Below the pieces are notes generated by a model. It saw only the letters and a program-made list of their open reading frames with translations. It made no database searches and was not told where the DNA came from. Both the position numbers and the translations under genes were made by a program. This document shows positions 8,259-16,922 of a DNA stretch of 55,115 bases, piece by piece (position 1 is the stretch's first letter; each line of letters starts with the position of its first letter). The DNA comes from Paracoccaceae bacterium (lineage in GTDB: Bacteria > Pseudomonadota > Alphaproteobacteria > Rhodobacterales > Rhodobacteraceae). The DNA lies in the NCBI GenBank assembly GCA_028285485.1, contig JANQPC010000018.1, positions 1 to 55,115 of the forward strand, given 5' to 3'.

Positions 8259-8731
8259 TTGCTCTGCCTCAGATGCGCCAGCCGATCGAGCGCGCCCTGC
8301 AATATAATGCTTGCCGCCACATGGTCGATCACATCGCTGCGGCGGGCGCGCGACGTGTCGGCTTCCAGCAGCGCGCGTTCTGCCGCCACGGTCGAAAGCC
8401 GCTCATCCCAGAACCCGATTGGCAGCGCGATCACGCCGGACAGGTTGCGCGCGAAAGCGCGGGTTTTCTGGCAGCGAGGCCCTTCGCTGCCATCCATGTT
8501 GCGCGGAAGGCCGAGGATCACGCCGCCAATGGCGCGCCCATCAAAAATCTCCGAAAGCCGGGCGGCATCGTGGGTGAATTTCCTCCGCCGCACGGTTTCA
8601 AGGGGCGTGGCGACCGATCGCGTGAGGTCCGAGACCGCAACGCCGATCGTCTTTTCGCCGAAATCCAGCCCCGCAAGCGCGCGCCCCGCCGGAAGCGCTT
8701 CTGCAAAGCCCTCGATCTCGTCAAACGTCAC
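8255..8731 (-). CDS. ruvX: RuvX/YqgF RNase H-fold nuclease (16S rRNA 5'-end maturation, putative Holliday junction resolvase)
   Basis: 158 residues from GTG 8731, which overlaps the ccmI stop (GTGA). Motifs: LAGLDFGEKTIGVAVSD (strand 1 with catalytic Asp), VILGLPRNMDGSEG, FWDERLSTVAAE (catalytic Glu) and SDVIDHVAASIILQ (final Asp). The length fits the family (~140-160). An ATG further upstream would add residues lying inside ccmI and is not needed. Confidence 0.92.
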   Translation of the reverse strand: MTFDEIEGFAEALPAGRALAGLDFGEKTIGVAVSDLTRSVATPLETVRRRKFTHDAARLSEIFDGRAIGGVILGLPRNMDGSEGPRCQKTRAFARNLSGVIALPIGFWDERLSTVAAERALLEADTSRARRSDVIDHVAASIILQGALDRLAHLRQSK

Positions 8732-9957
8732 TGGGCCACGCCTGCGTCGCGCGCCGCGCGCAGGATCGGCACGCGGTTGATATCGTCGGGAAACACCTCC
8801 TGCGCCTCGGCCCAGATCGCCGCGGCGGCATCCCGGCGCCCGAGCACGCCATAGGCGCGGATCAGGCGCGCCCAATCCTCCGGCGGCCCGCCTTCGGTGG
8901 CCAGCCGTTCCGAAAGGCCCGAGACCATGCCGCGGATCATCTCCATCCGCGCCGCAGGGCTCATATCTTCGGCGGCCTCGATATCCTCCGCGGTCGGGCC
9001 CACGGGTGGCGCATCGAGGGGCGGTAGCACATAATCCACGCCCGCCACCTGCGAAAGCGGAAGGATCTGCACGCGGATCGGCGGCACCCAGGGCGCATCG
9101 GGCGGGCTGGCCTCCAGAAGCGCCCGCCAGATCCGGAACGCCACATCGGCGCGCCCCGTCTGCGCCGCCAGAAGCCCCGAGTAATAGCGCGCGGTGCCAT
9201 TGGCGGGATCGCGGGCGAGCGCCTCGCCCACCGCCGCCTCCGCCTCGGGCGAAACGAAGCCGCCCGCGGCAAGCACCAGAAGATCGGCGTAATCGGAATA
9301 GTCAGCCGCGGTGGCCGCATCGCCCTTGATCGCCAGCACCCGCGCCTGCGCGCGGTGGGCGGCATCGAAGCGGCCAAGCGCGGCCTCATGGCGGGCAAGC
9401 AGCATATGGCCCTGAAGGTCATCGGGCCGGTCCGCCACCGCCGTGCGCAGCTGTTCAACAAGATCGAGGTAGGCGGCATCGGCCTCTGGCCGCGGCATCG
9501 CCTCGCCCGCCGCATCCGCCTCGGCCTGCGCCTGGCTGGGCCGGTTCAGGCGCGCCTCTTCGGCCATCTCCAGCCGGGCCGCCAGCGGCAGATCAAGGTA
9601 GCCCGGTGCGCCCACACGCGCGTAAAGCGCAAGGCCGCCGCCCGCCACCGCCAGTGCCACGAGGCCGGCCATCACCGCCGAGAGCGTGCGGGGTGCGCCG
9701 TCCGGGGCAGCACCGCCCTCTGCAGCCGCGCGATCGGCCTCCAGCAGCCGGCGCGACACCTCGATACGGATCTGTTCGGCCTCGCTGTCAGAGATCACGC
9801 CGCGGGCCAGATCGCGTTCCACCTCCTTGAGCTGGTCGCGATAGACCTGCACATCAAAGGCCGCCGATCCATCGGCGCCGCCGCGCCGCAGGATCGCCAG
9901 CACCAAAAGCAGGGCCACAAGCCCTGCCATCGCGCCGCTGACAATCCAGAACATCAT
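8728..9957 (-). CDS. ccmI: Cytochrome c maturation factor CcmI
   Basis: 409 residues. The N-terminus is a TM helix (residues ~2-23), a cytoplasmic loop with a coiled-coil-like DVQVYRDQLKEVERDLARG, and a second TM (~88-108), the bipartite CcmI membrane domain. The periplasmic part contains TPR-like helices (LQGHMLLARHEAALGRFDAA; AEAAVGEALARDPANGTARYY). CcmI holds apocytochrome c C-termini for the heme ligation complex. I start at ATG 9957 (MMFWIV), behind GGAGGGCGGG; the open frame further upstream lacks protein character. It heads a unit with ruvX and DUF1289, far from ccmABCDG at 39-42 kb. Confidence 0.92.
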   Translation of the reverse strand: MMFWIVSGAMAGLVALLLVLAILRRGGADGSAAFDVQVYRDQLKEVERDLARGVISDSEAEQIRIEVSRRLLEADRAAAEGGAAPDGAPRTLSAVMAGLVALAVAGGGLALYARVGAPGYLDLPLAARLEMAEEARLNRPSQAQAEADAAGEAMPRPEADAAYLDLVEQLRTAVADRPDDLQGHMLLARHEAALGRFDAAHRAQARVLAIKGDAATAADYSDYADLLVLAAGGFVSPEAEAAVGEALARDPANGTARYYSGLLAAQTGRADVAFRIWRALLEASPPDAPWVPPIRVQILPLSQVAGVDYVLPPLDAPPVGPTAEDIEAAEDMSPAARMEMIRGMVSGLSERLATEGGPPEDWARLIRAYGVLGRRDAAAAIWAEAQEVFPDDINRVPILRAARDAGVAQ

Positions 9958-10120
9958 GCGTTCCCGCCCTCCGTCCCGCGTATCTATAGGCCGTGGCAGG
10001 GCGGAAAAACCCCTATGCCCCGGCCAGATGTCGCATTTTGGCCGAAAGCGCCGGTTGCGGCTTGGCAAGGGGGGGACGAGGCGAGAGAAATACGGAACGC
10101 GCGAGGAAGGAACACCGCCC

Positions 10121-11368
10121 ATGAAACGCTACTCTGCCTTCGCCGTGGCCCGCGAAGCGCTGCGCTACCACAGCGGGTGGGAACGGGCCTGGGCGGCACC
10201 CGAGCCCAAGGCACAATATGATGTGATCATTGTGGGCGCAGGCGGCCACGGCCTGGCCACGGCCTACTATCTTGGCAAGAACCACGGCATCACCAATGTC
10301 GCGGTGCTGGAAAAAGGCTGGCTTGGCGGCGGCAATACAGGGCGCAACACCACGATCATCCGCTCGAACTACCTGCAGGATCCCTCTGCCGCGATCTACG
10401 AAAAGGCCCGCAGCCTCTATGAGACGATGAGCCAGGATCTGAACATGAATGTCATGTTCAGCCCCCGGGGCGTGATGATGCTGGCGCAAACCGAGCATGA
10501 GATCCGCGGCTACAAGCGCACCGCGCATGCCAATTCGCTTCAGGGTGTCAGCACCGAGTTCATCGGGCCCGAACGGGTGAAAGAGCTTTGCCCGATTATC
10601 GAGATCCGCGGCCCCCGCTACCCGGTTCTGGGCGCGCTCTGGCAGGCGCGGGGCGGCACCGCACGCCACGATACCGTGGCCTGGGGCTATGCCCGCGCCT
10701 GTTCGGCGATGGGGATGGACATCATTCAGAATTGCGCGGTGACCGGCGTGCGCCAGGAAAACGGGCGCGTCACGGGGGTGGAAACCGAAAAGGGCCCCAT
10801 CGGCTGCGCCAAGCTTGGCATCGTTGTTGCCGGCCATTCCGGCGTTCTGGCCGAGATGGCGGGCTTCCGGCTGCCGATCGAAAGCGTGGCGCTGCAGGCG
10901 CTGGTTTCCGAACCGATCAAGCCCTGCATGGATGTGGTGGTGATGGCCAACACGGTGCACGGCTATATGAGCCAGTCCGATAAGGGCGAGATGGTGATTG
11001 GCGGCGGGGCGGATGGCTACAACAACTACACCCAGCGCGGCTCGTTCCTCCATATCGAGGAAACGGTGCGCGCACTCGTCGAAACCTTTCCGATCATCTC
11101 ACGGCTGAAGATGCTGCGCCAATGGGGCGGGATCGTGGATATGACGGGCGATCGCTCTCCCATCATCTCACCCACGCCGCTGGGGGGGTGCTTCATCAAC
11201 TGCGGCTGGGGCACCGGCGGCTTCAAGGCGATCCCGGGCTCTGGCTGGGCCACGGCGGAGATGATCGCGCGCGGCGCCCCGGGGCCTCTCGCCAGCGCCT
11301 TCGGGCTTGAGCGCTTCCGCGAGGGGCGGTTCATCGACGAGTCAGTGGCGGCGGGGGTGGCGCATTGA
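10121..11368 (+). CDS. soxB: Sarcosine oxidase subunit beta
   Basis: 415 residues, the usual SoxB length. The N-terminal RYSAFAVAREALRYHSGWERAW segment and FAD-binding VIIVGAGGHGLATAYYLG are typical. GGTARHDTVAWG includes His183, the position of the covalently bound FMN in characterised subunits. The C-terminal GWGTGGFKAIPGSG closes the FAD site. SoxB carries the active site of the heterotetramer that oxidises sarcosine to glycine and transfers the methyl carbon to folate. The start at ATG 10121 follows AGGAAGGA. soxD lies 1.55 kb away, separated by small genes. Confidence 0.95.
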   Translation: MKRYSAFAVAREALRYHSGWERAWAAPEPKAQYDVIIVGAGGHGLATAYYLGKNHGITNVAVLEKGWLGGGNTGRNTTIIRSNYLQDPSAAIYEKARSLYETMSQDLNMNVMFSPRGVMMLAQTEHEIRGYKRTAHANSLQGVSTEFIGPERVKELCPIIEIRGPRYPVLGALWQARGGTARHDTVAWGYARACSAMGMDIIQNCAVTGVRQENGRVTGVETEKGPIGCAKLGIVVAGHSGVLAEMAGFRLPIESVALQALVSEPIKPCMDVVVMANTVHGYMSQSDKGEMVIGGGADGYNNYTQRGSFLHIEETVRALVETFPIISRLKMLRQWGGIVDMTGDRSPIISPTPLGGCFINCGWGTGGFKAIPGSGWATAEMIARGAPGPLASAFGLERFREGRFIDESVAAGVAH

Positions 11369-11374
11369 GGGAAG

Positions 11375-11554
11375 CTACGTTGGCCAGCCATCCCAAAAGG
11401 GGCTTTCCGGCCGCTTCAGGTGCAGCGCATACGCAGCCAGAAGTTCATTGTGGCGTGCGATATCTTCCATCCGGGCTTCCCATTCGCTTTGCGAAGTGCG
11501 CACTTCATTATCGGGATGCGCATGAGCCCAAATCTCGAAGCCTTCGTGCGACAT
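11375..11554 (-). CDS. Small protein of unknown function, convergent with soxB
   Basis: 59 residues from ATG 11554, with an AAAGGA site 7 nt upstream. The protein is acidic and aromatic (HEGFEIWAHAHPDNEVR; WEARMEDIARHNELLAAY), soluble, and ends FWDGWPT; it does not look like a random shadow. It ends 6 bp from the soxB stop. I recognise no family. The 298 bp from its start to the next gene (11555-11852) contain no other convincing gene and presumably the divergent promoters. Alternative: a non-coding remnant. Confidence 0.5.
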   Translation of the reverse strand: MSHEGFEIWAHAHPDNEVRTSQSEWEARMEDIARHNELLAAYALHLKRPESPFWDGWPT

Positions 11555-11852
11555 CGCTGATCCTTTCAGCTTTCTGCGGGCTGGATCGTTGCAATGCCGT
11601 GTGCGTTTTCCGCGATGGATTCGTGGCAAATTCCAGGCGTGGTGGGAAACGGCGTGGAGACGGTTCTCTCTCTCCGCTGGGTTTACCTTCTATTCCCCCC
11701 GTTCCCCCAACTCCCGCGCCATCGGCGGAGGCTGGCCGCGCTGCAGTGCCGAAACCCGCCACATTTGGCCGATCCCCCGCCCGGGCCCCTGCGCCCCCTT
11801 CGCGCGGCCTCCCCAAGCCCCCATCCTTGGAGGCGCGAAAGGAGGACCAACC

Positions 11853-12095
11853 ATGTCTGATTACGACTATCGGCCAACCCACGAACGTGGCACCCGCGCG
11901 ATGGACTACTCTCGCGATCCGGATGCTGGTGGCGGGGTTTGGGCCGTTATCGGCCTTGTCGCCGTGCTGGCGCTTCTGGGGCTCATCATTTTCGGCGCGG
12001 CCAGCGGCACGCCGGACGGCGGCACAACCGGCGCAGGAACGGGGGCCGAAACCGCCCCGGCAACGGCCCTGCCAACGGAGGGAACCGGGCAGTAA
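11853..12095 (+). CDS. Small single-pass membrane protein, unknown function
   Basis: 80 residues. A Tyr/Arg-rich N-terminus (SDYDYRPTHERGTRAMDYSR) precedes one TM helix (~29-49, VWAVIGLVAVLALLGLIIFG) and a Gly/Thr/Ala-rich tail. By the positive-inside rule the tail should be periplasmic. An excellent AAAGGAGG site lies 7 nt before the ATG, which settles the start within a longer open frame. First of three small membrane-protein genes between soxB and soxD. No family recognised. Confidence 0.7.
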   Translation: MSDYDYRPTHERGTRAMDYSRDPDAGGGVWAVIGLVAVLALLGLIIFGAASGTPDGGTTGAGTGAETAPATALPTEGTGQ

Positions 12096-12122
12096 CTCAA
12101 GCCGAACATTCGGGTTGGGGCC

Positions 12123-12148
12123 AGGCGGGCGTGGCAACGCGCCCGCCT
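12123..12148. terminator. Strong GC hairpin between two small genes
   Basis: AGGCGGGCG, loop TGGCAACG, CGCCCGCCT: a perfect 9-bp stem, 28 bp after the stop of the 80-aa gene. No T-run follows, so it could instead be an RNA-stabilising or attenuating structure. Confidence 0.45.
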
Positions 12149-12245
12149 CGGGCCGCGAAAATCCGCCTGATCGCGCCGCGCCCCAAGGGTTGACCGCCCG
12201 CGCCCGCCGCATATCTCCCCACCGTGTTCTGAGGGAGACCCCACC

Positions 12246-12431
12246 ATGCAAGCCATCCTGCGCCGCTTCCCATCAAGTGATGATCTTGAGCGCAACAAGG
12301 GCAAACTCGCCGGGTTTGCCGCAGGCATCATTGTGCCGCTTGTCGTCGTGGCGCTCTTCCAGGTGGCCTATACCGGCTATGGGCTCAGCGAAGATCCCAC
12401 GCCGGCCACGGTTATCTACCCCAACTTCTAA
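12246..12431 (+). CDS. Small single-pass membrane protein, unknown function
   Basis: 61 residues with one TM helix (~22-43, LAGFAAGIIVPLVVVALFQVAY) and a short tail ending VIYPNF. A GAGGGAGA site sits 7 nt before ATG 12246. Codon use matches the host. No family recognised; its position suggests co-expression with the two flanking small membrane proteins. Confidence 0.65.
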   Translation: MQAILRRFPSSDDLERNKGKLAGFAAGIIVPLVVVALFQVAYTGYGLSEDPTPATVIYPNF

Positions 12432-12442
12432 TCTGCGCGGAG

Positions 12443-12460
12443 CGGCGGCGTGAGCCGCCG
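12443..12460 (+). promoter_or_regulatory. Hairpin with the GTG start codon of the next gene in its loop
   Basis: CGGCGGC, tetraloop GTGA, GCCGCCG: a perfect 7-bp stem whose GNRA-type loop contains the putative GTG start (12450). Folded mRNA would hide or present that codon. Alternatively the true start is ATG 12468 and the hairpin separates genes. Confidence 0.45.
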
Positions 12461-12890
12461 GCGTATCATGCGGCTATCGCGCCTGTCGCGCGCGATCGCG
12501 CTTGTGGCGCTTGCCGTCTATGTTGTGGGCACCCTTTGGGCCCTGCTGACAAGCCATGCCGAATTCGTGCAGCGTTTCGGCTCGCTCGGCGTGGCCGCCG
12601 CGATCCTCTTTTTCACCGACAGGCTTCTTGAGATCGAACTCAACCGCCAGCGGGCGGTGGAGCGGATGCTGCATGAATACGGCCTAAGGTTTGAGGCGGT
12701 TGCCGCGGGCCTGCCGCCTGAAGAACTGCCCGAGAAAGGCTATGACACCGATTTTCTCGATGAAGAGGGCGAATTTCACCGCCTTCGCGATCGCTCCGCC
12801 CGCATCCAGGCGGGCAATATCTTCCTGCTCACCGTGGCCACGCTCCAATGGGGCTTCGGCGATATCTTCCTGCGGTGGGCCACCCCGTGA
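12450..12890 (+). CDS. Membrane protein with three predicted helices, unknown function
   Basis: 146 residues from GTG 12450; the alternative ATG 12468 removes six residues but has no ribosome-binding site. Hydrophobic segments lie at ~14-32, ~43-56 and ~122-142. Between them is a charged loop (LEIELNRQRAVERMLHEYG; DEEGEFHRLRDRSARIQ). Third small membrane gene between soxB and soxD; soxD begins 28 bp later, so they are probably co-transcribed. No family recognised. Confidence 0.7.
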   Translation: MSRRRIMRLSRLSRAIALVALAVYVVGTLWALLTSHAEFVQRFGSLGVAAAILFFTDRLLEIELNRQRAVERMLHEYGLRFEAVAAGLPPEELPEKGYDTDFLDEEGEFHRLRDRSARIQAGNIFLLTVATLQWGFGDIFLRWATP

Positions 12891-12918
12891 GTACCATGAT
12901 CCAGACGAGCCGCCCGCC

Positions 12919-13248
12919 ATGCTAATCCTCCGCTGCCCCTATTGCGGCATCGATGCCGATGAAACCGAACTAACCCCGGGCGGTGAGGCGCACATCACCC
13001 GCGCCGGGCCCGGCAGCAGCGATGCCGAATTCGAAGCGTATCTTTTCCTGCGCGAAAACCCCAAGGGCGTGCATTTTGAACGCTGGCGCCACAGCTACGG
13101 CTGCGGGAAGTGGTTCCACGCCGCCCGCTGCACGGCAACCAACGAGGTGTTCGGCACCTATTCGGCGCAGGTGACGGCGCCTCCGAAGGAGCTTTGCCAG
13201 AAGATCTCCGGCAAGCGGCCCGGCTGGCTCTCGCGGTGGCTGTCATGA
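12919..13248 (+). CDS. soxD: Sarcosine oxidase subunit delta
   Basis: 109 residues. The zinc ligands of SoxD are present: C6 and C9 in RCPYCG, and H58 and C62 in RHSYGCGKWFHAAR. The NPKGVHFERW segment is typical. The delta subunit is a small structural zinc protein of the heterotetramer. The start at ATG 12919 (MLILRCPYC) is fixed by family alignment. The stop overlaps the soxA start (ATGA). Confidence 0.95.
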   Translation: MLILRCPYCGIDADETELTPGGEAHITRAGPGSSDAEFEAYLFLRENPKGVHFERWRHSYGCGKWFHAARCTATNEVFGTYSAQVTAPPKELCQKISGKRPGWLSRWLS

Positions 13249-16200
13249 GCGGGCGGCTTCCCACCGGCGGGCGCCTGATCGACCGGCGCCTGCCCGTTGA
13301 GTTCACCTTCAACGGCAAGCGGATGGAGGGGCTTGAGGGCGATACGCTGGCGTCGGCGCTGATGGCCAATGGCCAGCGCCTTGTGGGCCGTTCCTTCAAA
13401 TATCACCGCCCGCGCGGCGTGGTGGCCAGCGGGGCGGAAGAGCCGAATGCGCTTCTCACCACCGGGCACGGGCGGCGGGAAGAGCCGAACCAGCGCGCCA
13501 CGACCACAGAGCTGTTCGCGGGGCTCGAGGCGCGGAGCCAGAACCACTGGCCGAGCCTGGAGTTCGATATCGGCGCGCTCAATGCCCGGCTCTCGCGGTT
13601 TCTGACGGCGGGCTTCTACTACAAGATGTTCATGTGGCCGCGCGCCTTTTGGAAGCATGTCTACGAGCCGGTGATCCGCCAATCCGCCGGTCTTGGCCCG
13701 GCGCCGAACGCGCGCGATGCCGATATCTATGAACACAGCTATGCCACCGTTGATGTGCTGGTAATCGGCGGCGGCGTGGCGGGCCTCATCGCCGCCCAAT
13801 CGGCGGCGGCGGCAGGGGCCCGCGTGATGCTGATCGAACAGACCGCCGCCTGGGGCGGGCGCGCCATGGTGGATGGCGCGGTGATCGAAGGGCAGGGGGC
13901 CGAGCCCTGGGTTGAGGCCACAACCGAGGCGCTTGCGGCCCGGGAAAACGTGGATCTGCGCCCCCGCACCATGGGAGCAGGCGTTTACGATCATGGCTAT
14001 GTGCTCGCCTATGAGCGCCTTTGCGATCACGATCCGCAGGATGGCGCGCCGCGCCACCGGCTTTGGAAAATCCGCGCCCGCCAGATCGTAACCGCCACAG
14101 GCGCGATCGAACGCCCGCTGGCCTTTGCCGGCAACGATCTTCCAGGCGTTATGCTCGCCTCGGCGATCCGCGATTACGTGGTCAACTGGGGCGTTCACGC
14201 GGGCGCGCGCACGGTGATCGTTACCAACAATGACGATGCCTACCGCACCGCGCTCACTTTGCTCGACGCGGGCCTGGACGTGCCCGCGATCCTCGATGCC
14301 CGCGATGAGGTCACTGGCGCTTTGCCGGATGAGGCCCGCGCGCGCGGCATCCGTGTTGAGGCGGGCGCCGGGATCGCCAAAGTGAAGGGCGCCGCGAAGG
14401 TCGAGGGCGTCGCGGTCTGCCGCCAGGGGGGCGACGGTACCGTGACCGAAGAGATTGCCTGCGATGCGGTCGCGATGTCGGGCGGATGGTCGCCGGTGGT
14501 GCATCTGTGGTCCCACCCGGGCGGCAAGCTGGTGTGGAATGCCGATCATGCGCTTTTCGCGCCGGATCCCGATGCCGCGCCAAAGGGCGCGGATGGTCAG
14601 CCCTTCGTGATCCCCGCAGGGGCGGCGGCAGGCCCGGGCGATGCGGGCTTCACCACCACACATGCGCTTGCGAGCGGGGCCGAGGCGGGGGCCGAAGCCG
14701 CGCGGCGCACCGGCCACAAGGCGAAAGCGGTAAAGCCACCTATGGCCGACGACCCGGCAGAAGGGCCGCTTACCCCCGTCTGGGTGATGCCGCAAGGCGC
14801 CACACCCGAGGCGCGCGGCAAGATGTGGCTCGATTTCCAGAACGATGTGAAAGTTTCGGATGTGGAGCAGGCCGCGCGCGAGGGATATCAGAGCGTGGAA
14901 CACACCAAGCGCTACACCACGCTCGGCATGGCCACCGATCAGGGGAAGCTCAGCAATATCAATGGCCTTGCCATTCTTGCTGACAGTCTGGGCGAGCCGA
15001 TCCCGGAGGTGGGAACCACCACCTTCCGCCCGCCCTACACGCCGATCTCCATGGGCGCGATCGGAGGCGAGGCGCGCGGCGCGCTTTTCCAGCCCGTGCG
15101 CCGCACGCCGGTGCATGACTGGCACGAAGCCAACGGCGCGCATTGGGAGCCCGTGGGCCACTGGCGCCGCCCCTATACCTTTCTGCGGGAAGGGGAGTCG
15201 GTTGAGCAAGCCGTGCAGCGCGAGGTGAGGAACACCCGTGAGGCCGTTGGTTTGCTAGATGCCTCAACGCTTGGGAAGATCCTCGTCAGAGGCCCCGATG
15301 CGGGCGCATTTCTCGACATGATGTATACCAACATGATGTCGACCCTTCCGCCGGGCCGCTGCCGCTATGGCCTGATGTGTTCCGAGAACGGGTTCCTGAT
15401 CGATGACGGCGTGGTTGCCCGGATCGATGAGGAATCCTGGCTCTGCCACACCACCACCGGCGGCGCAGACCGGATTCATGCGCATATGGAGGAATGGCTG
15501 CAAACCGAGTGGTGGGACATGAAGGTGTTCACCGCCAACATCACCGAGCAATATGCGCAGTTTGCCGTTGTTGGCCCCGAAGCGCGCAACCTGCTGGAAG
15601 ATATCGGCGGGATGGATCTTTCCGCCGAGGCGCTGCCCTTCATGCACTGGGCGGAGGGCCAGATCGGCGGCTTCGATACCCGTGTCTTCCGGATCTCATT
15701 CTCCGGCGAACTCAGCTACGAGATCGCGGTTCCGGCAGGGCAGGGCCGCGCGTTCTGGGACAGGCTTCTATCCGTGGGCAAGCCCTACGGGATCATGCCC
15801 TACGGCACCGAGGCGCTGCATATCATGCGGGCCGAAAAGGGCTTCATCATGATCGGCGATGAAACCGATGGCACCGTGATCCCGCAGGATCTGGGGCTCA
15901 ATTGGGCGATCTCGAAGAAGAAGGCCGATTTCCTCGGCAAACGGGCGCAGGAACGCACGCATATGGCCGATCCGGGGCGCTGGCAGCTTGTGGGCCTGCG
16001 CACGCTCAATGGCTCTGTCCTCGAAGACGGCGCCTATGCCATCGGGGAGGGGCGCAATGCCAATGGGCAGCAAAGCGTTGAGGGCCGCGTCACCTCAACC
16101 TACTTCTCGCCCACGCTGGGCCGGGGGATCGCCATGGGGCTCGTGCGCGAGGGGCCGAACCGGATGGGCGAGATCCTGCAATTCACCCGCATCGGCGCCG

Positions 16201-16268
16201 CACCGGTGGAGGCGCGGATCGTGAGCCCGGTTTTCTATGATCCCGATGGGGAGCGCCAAAATGGCTGA
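13245..16268 (+). CDS. soxA: Sarcosine oxidase subunit alpha
   Basis: 1007 residues, normal for the alpha subunit. The N-terminal ~100 residues form the 2Fe-2S-ferredoxin-like fold without its cluster (FTFNGKRMEGLEGDTLASAL; FKYHRPRG). The NAD-binding domain opens with VLVIGGGVAGLIAAQSA. The C-terminal ~380 residues form a GcvT-like folate domain (REGESVEQAVQREVRNTREA; AEKGFIMIGDETDGTVIPQDLG is split by a turn). This subunit binds NAD and tetrahydrofolate and makes 5,10-methylene-THF from the sarcosine methyl group. It overlaps soxD by 4 bp and soxG by 8 bp. Confidence 0.95.
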   Translation: MSGRLPTGGRLIDRRLPVEFTFNGKRMEGLEGDTLASALMANGQRLVGRSFKYHRPRGVVASGAEEPNALLTTGHGRREEPNQRATTTELFAGLEARSQNHWPSLEFDIGALNARLSRFLTAGFYYKMFMWPRAFWKHVYEPVIRQSAGLGPAPNARDADIYEHSYATVDVLVIGGGVAGLIAAQSAAAAGARVMLIEQTAAWGGRAMVDGAVIEGQGAEPWVEATTEALAARENVDLRPRTMGAGVYDHGYVLAYERLCDHDPQDGAPRHRLWKIRARQIVTATGAIERPLAFAGNDLPGVMLASAIRDYVVNWGVHAGARTVIVTNNDDAYRTALTLLDAGLDVPAILDARDEVTGALPDEARARGIRVEAGAGIAKVKGAAKVEGVAVCRQGGDGTVTEEIACDAVAMSGGWSPVVHLWSHPGGKLVWNADHALFAPDPDAAPKGADGQPFVIPAGAAAGPGDAGFTTTHALASGAEAGAEAARRTGHKAKAVKPPMADDPAEGPLTPVWVMPQGATPEARGKMWLDFQNDVKVSDVEQAAREGYQSVEHTKRYTTLGMATDQGKLSNINGLAILADSLGEPIPEVGTTTFRPPYTPISMGAIGGEARGALFQPVRRTPVHDWHEANGAHWEPVGHWRRPYTFLREGESVEQAVQREVRNTREAVGLLDASTLGKILVRGPDAGAFLDMMYTNMMSTLPPGRCRYGLMCSENGFLIDDGVVARIDEESWLCHTTTGGADRIHAHMEEWLQTEWWDMKVFTANITEQYAQFAVVGPEARNLLEDIGGMDLSAEALPFMHWAEGQIGGFDTRVFRISFSGELSYEIAVPAGQGRAFWDRLLSVGKPYGIMPYGTEALHIMRAEKGFIMIGDETDGTVIPQDLGLNWAISKKKADFLGKRAQERTHMADPGRWQLVGLRTLNGSVLEDGAYAIGEGRNANGQQSVEGRVTSTYFSPTLGRGIAMGLVREGPNRMGEILQFTRIGAAPVEARIVSPVFYDPDGERQNG

Positions 16269-16827
16269 AACAACAAGCGCATTGCCGGGCGCGCGGTTCG
16301 ATGGCGCGGTTCTGATCGAGGAAGCGGGCCTGCGCGGCATGATCACGCTGAAGGGCGATTTGGCCGCCACCCGGCTTCACAGCGCCGCCACCGGCGTGGC
16401 GGGGGTGGATTTCCCCGGGCAGGGCGAGGCCAATTGCGTGGGCGAACACGGGCTCTGCTGGATGGCGCCCGATGAGCTATTGATCCTGGTGCCCTACGCG
16501 CGGGCGGCGGAGGATAGTGCGGCCATCGCCACGGCGCTTGCGGGTACCCATCACCTTGTGACCAACGTCTCCGACGCCCGCGTGATCTTCACCGCCGCGG
16601 GCCCGGCGGCGCGCGAGGTGCTGGCCAAGCTCACCCCCGCCGATCTGCACCCCGATAGCTTCCGCCCCGGCCAGTTCCGCCGCACCCGGCTTGCCCAGGC
16701 GCCCGCGGCCTACTGGATGCGCGATGCAGAAACGTTCGAGATCATCGCCTTCCGTTCAATGGCGGCTTACGTCTTCGATCTTCTGGTAGGTGCCGCCAAC
16801 CCCGCCGCCCCGGTCGGCCGGTACTAG
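16261..16827 (+). CDS. soxG: Sarcosine oxidase subunit gamma
   Basis: 188 residues. It has the GcvT-related gamma fold (WMAPDELLILVPY; VTNVSDARVIFTAAGPAAREVLAKL; FRRTRLAQAPAAYW). The gamma subunit completes the alpha-beta-gamma-delta enzyme. ATG 16261 lies inside the soxA end (8-bp overlap), so soxDAG is one translationally coupled unit. The next gene, sodB, is 95 bp downstream with its own candidate promoter; placing a superoxide dismutase here is compatible with a peroxide-generating oxidase but proves nothing. Confidence 0.93.
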   Translation: MAETTSALPGARFDGAVLIEEAGLRGMITLKGDLAATRLHSAATGVAGVDFPGQGEANCVGEHGLCWMAPDELLILVPYARAAEDSAAIATALAGTHHLVTNVSDARVIFTAAGPAAREVLAKLTPADLHPDSFRPGQFRRTRLAQAPAAYWMRDAETFEIIAFRSMAAYVFDLLVGAANPAAPVGRY

Positions 16828-16855
16828 CCGCCGCGCCCGAACCGGCCCCGGGGCC

Positions 16856-16885
16856 TTGACGTTATGTCGCAGGCAGCACAGGTAT
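16856..16885 (+). promoter_or_regulatory. Candidate sodB promoter
   Basis: TTGACG, 18-bp spacer, AGGTAT, predicting a leader of about 30 nt before ATG 16923. Good -35, weak -10. Confidence 0.35.
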
Positions 16886-16922
16886 GCCGCAACAACACCA
16901 TCCAACAGAGGGGCCCCCAAAC

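Noticed and set aside
13158-15209. 683-residue minus-strand open frame inside soxD and soxA
   Set aside because: Antisense shadow of soxA, rich in His/Arg/Gly without motifs.
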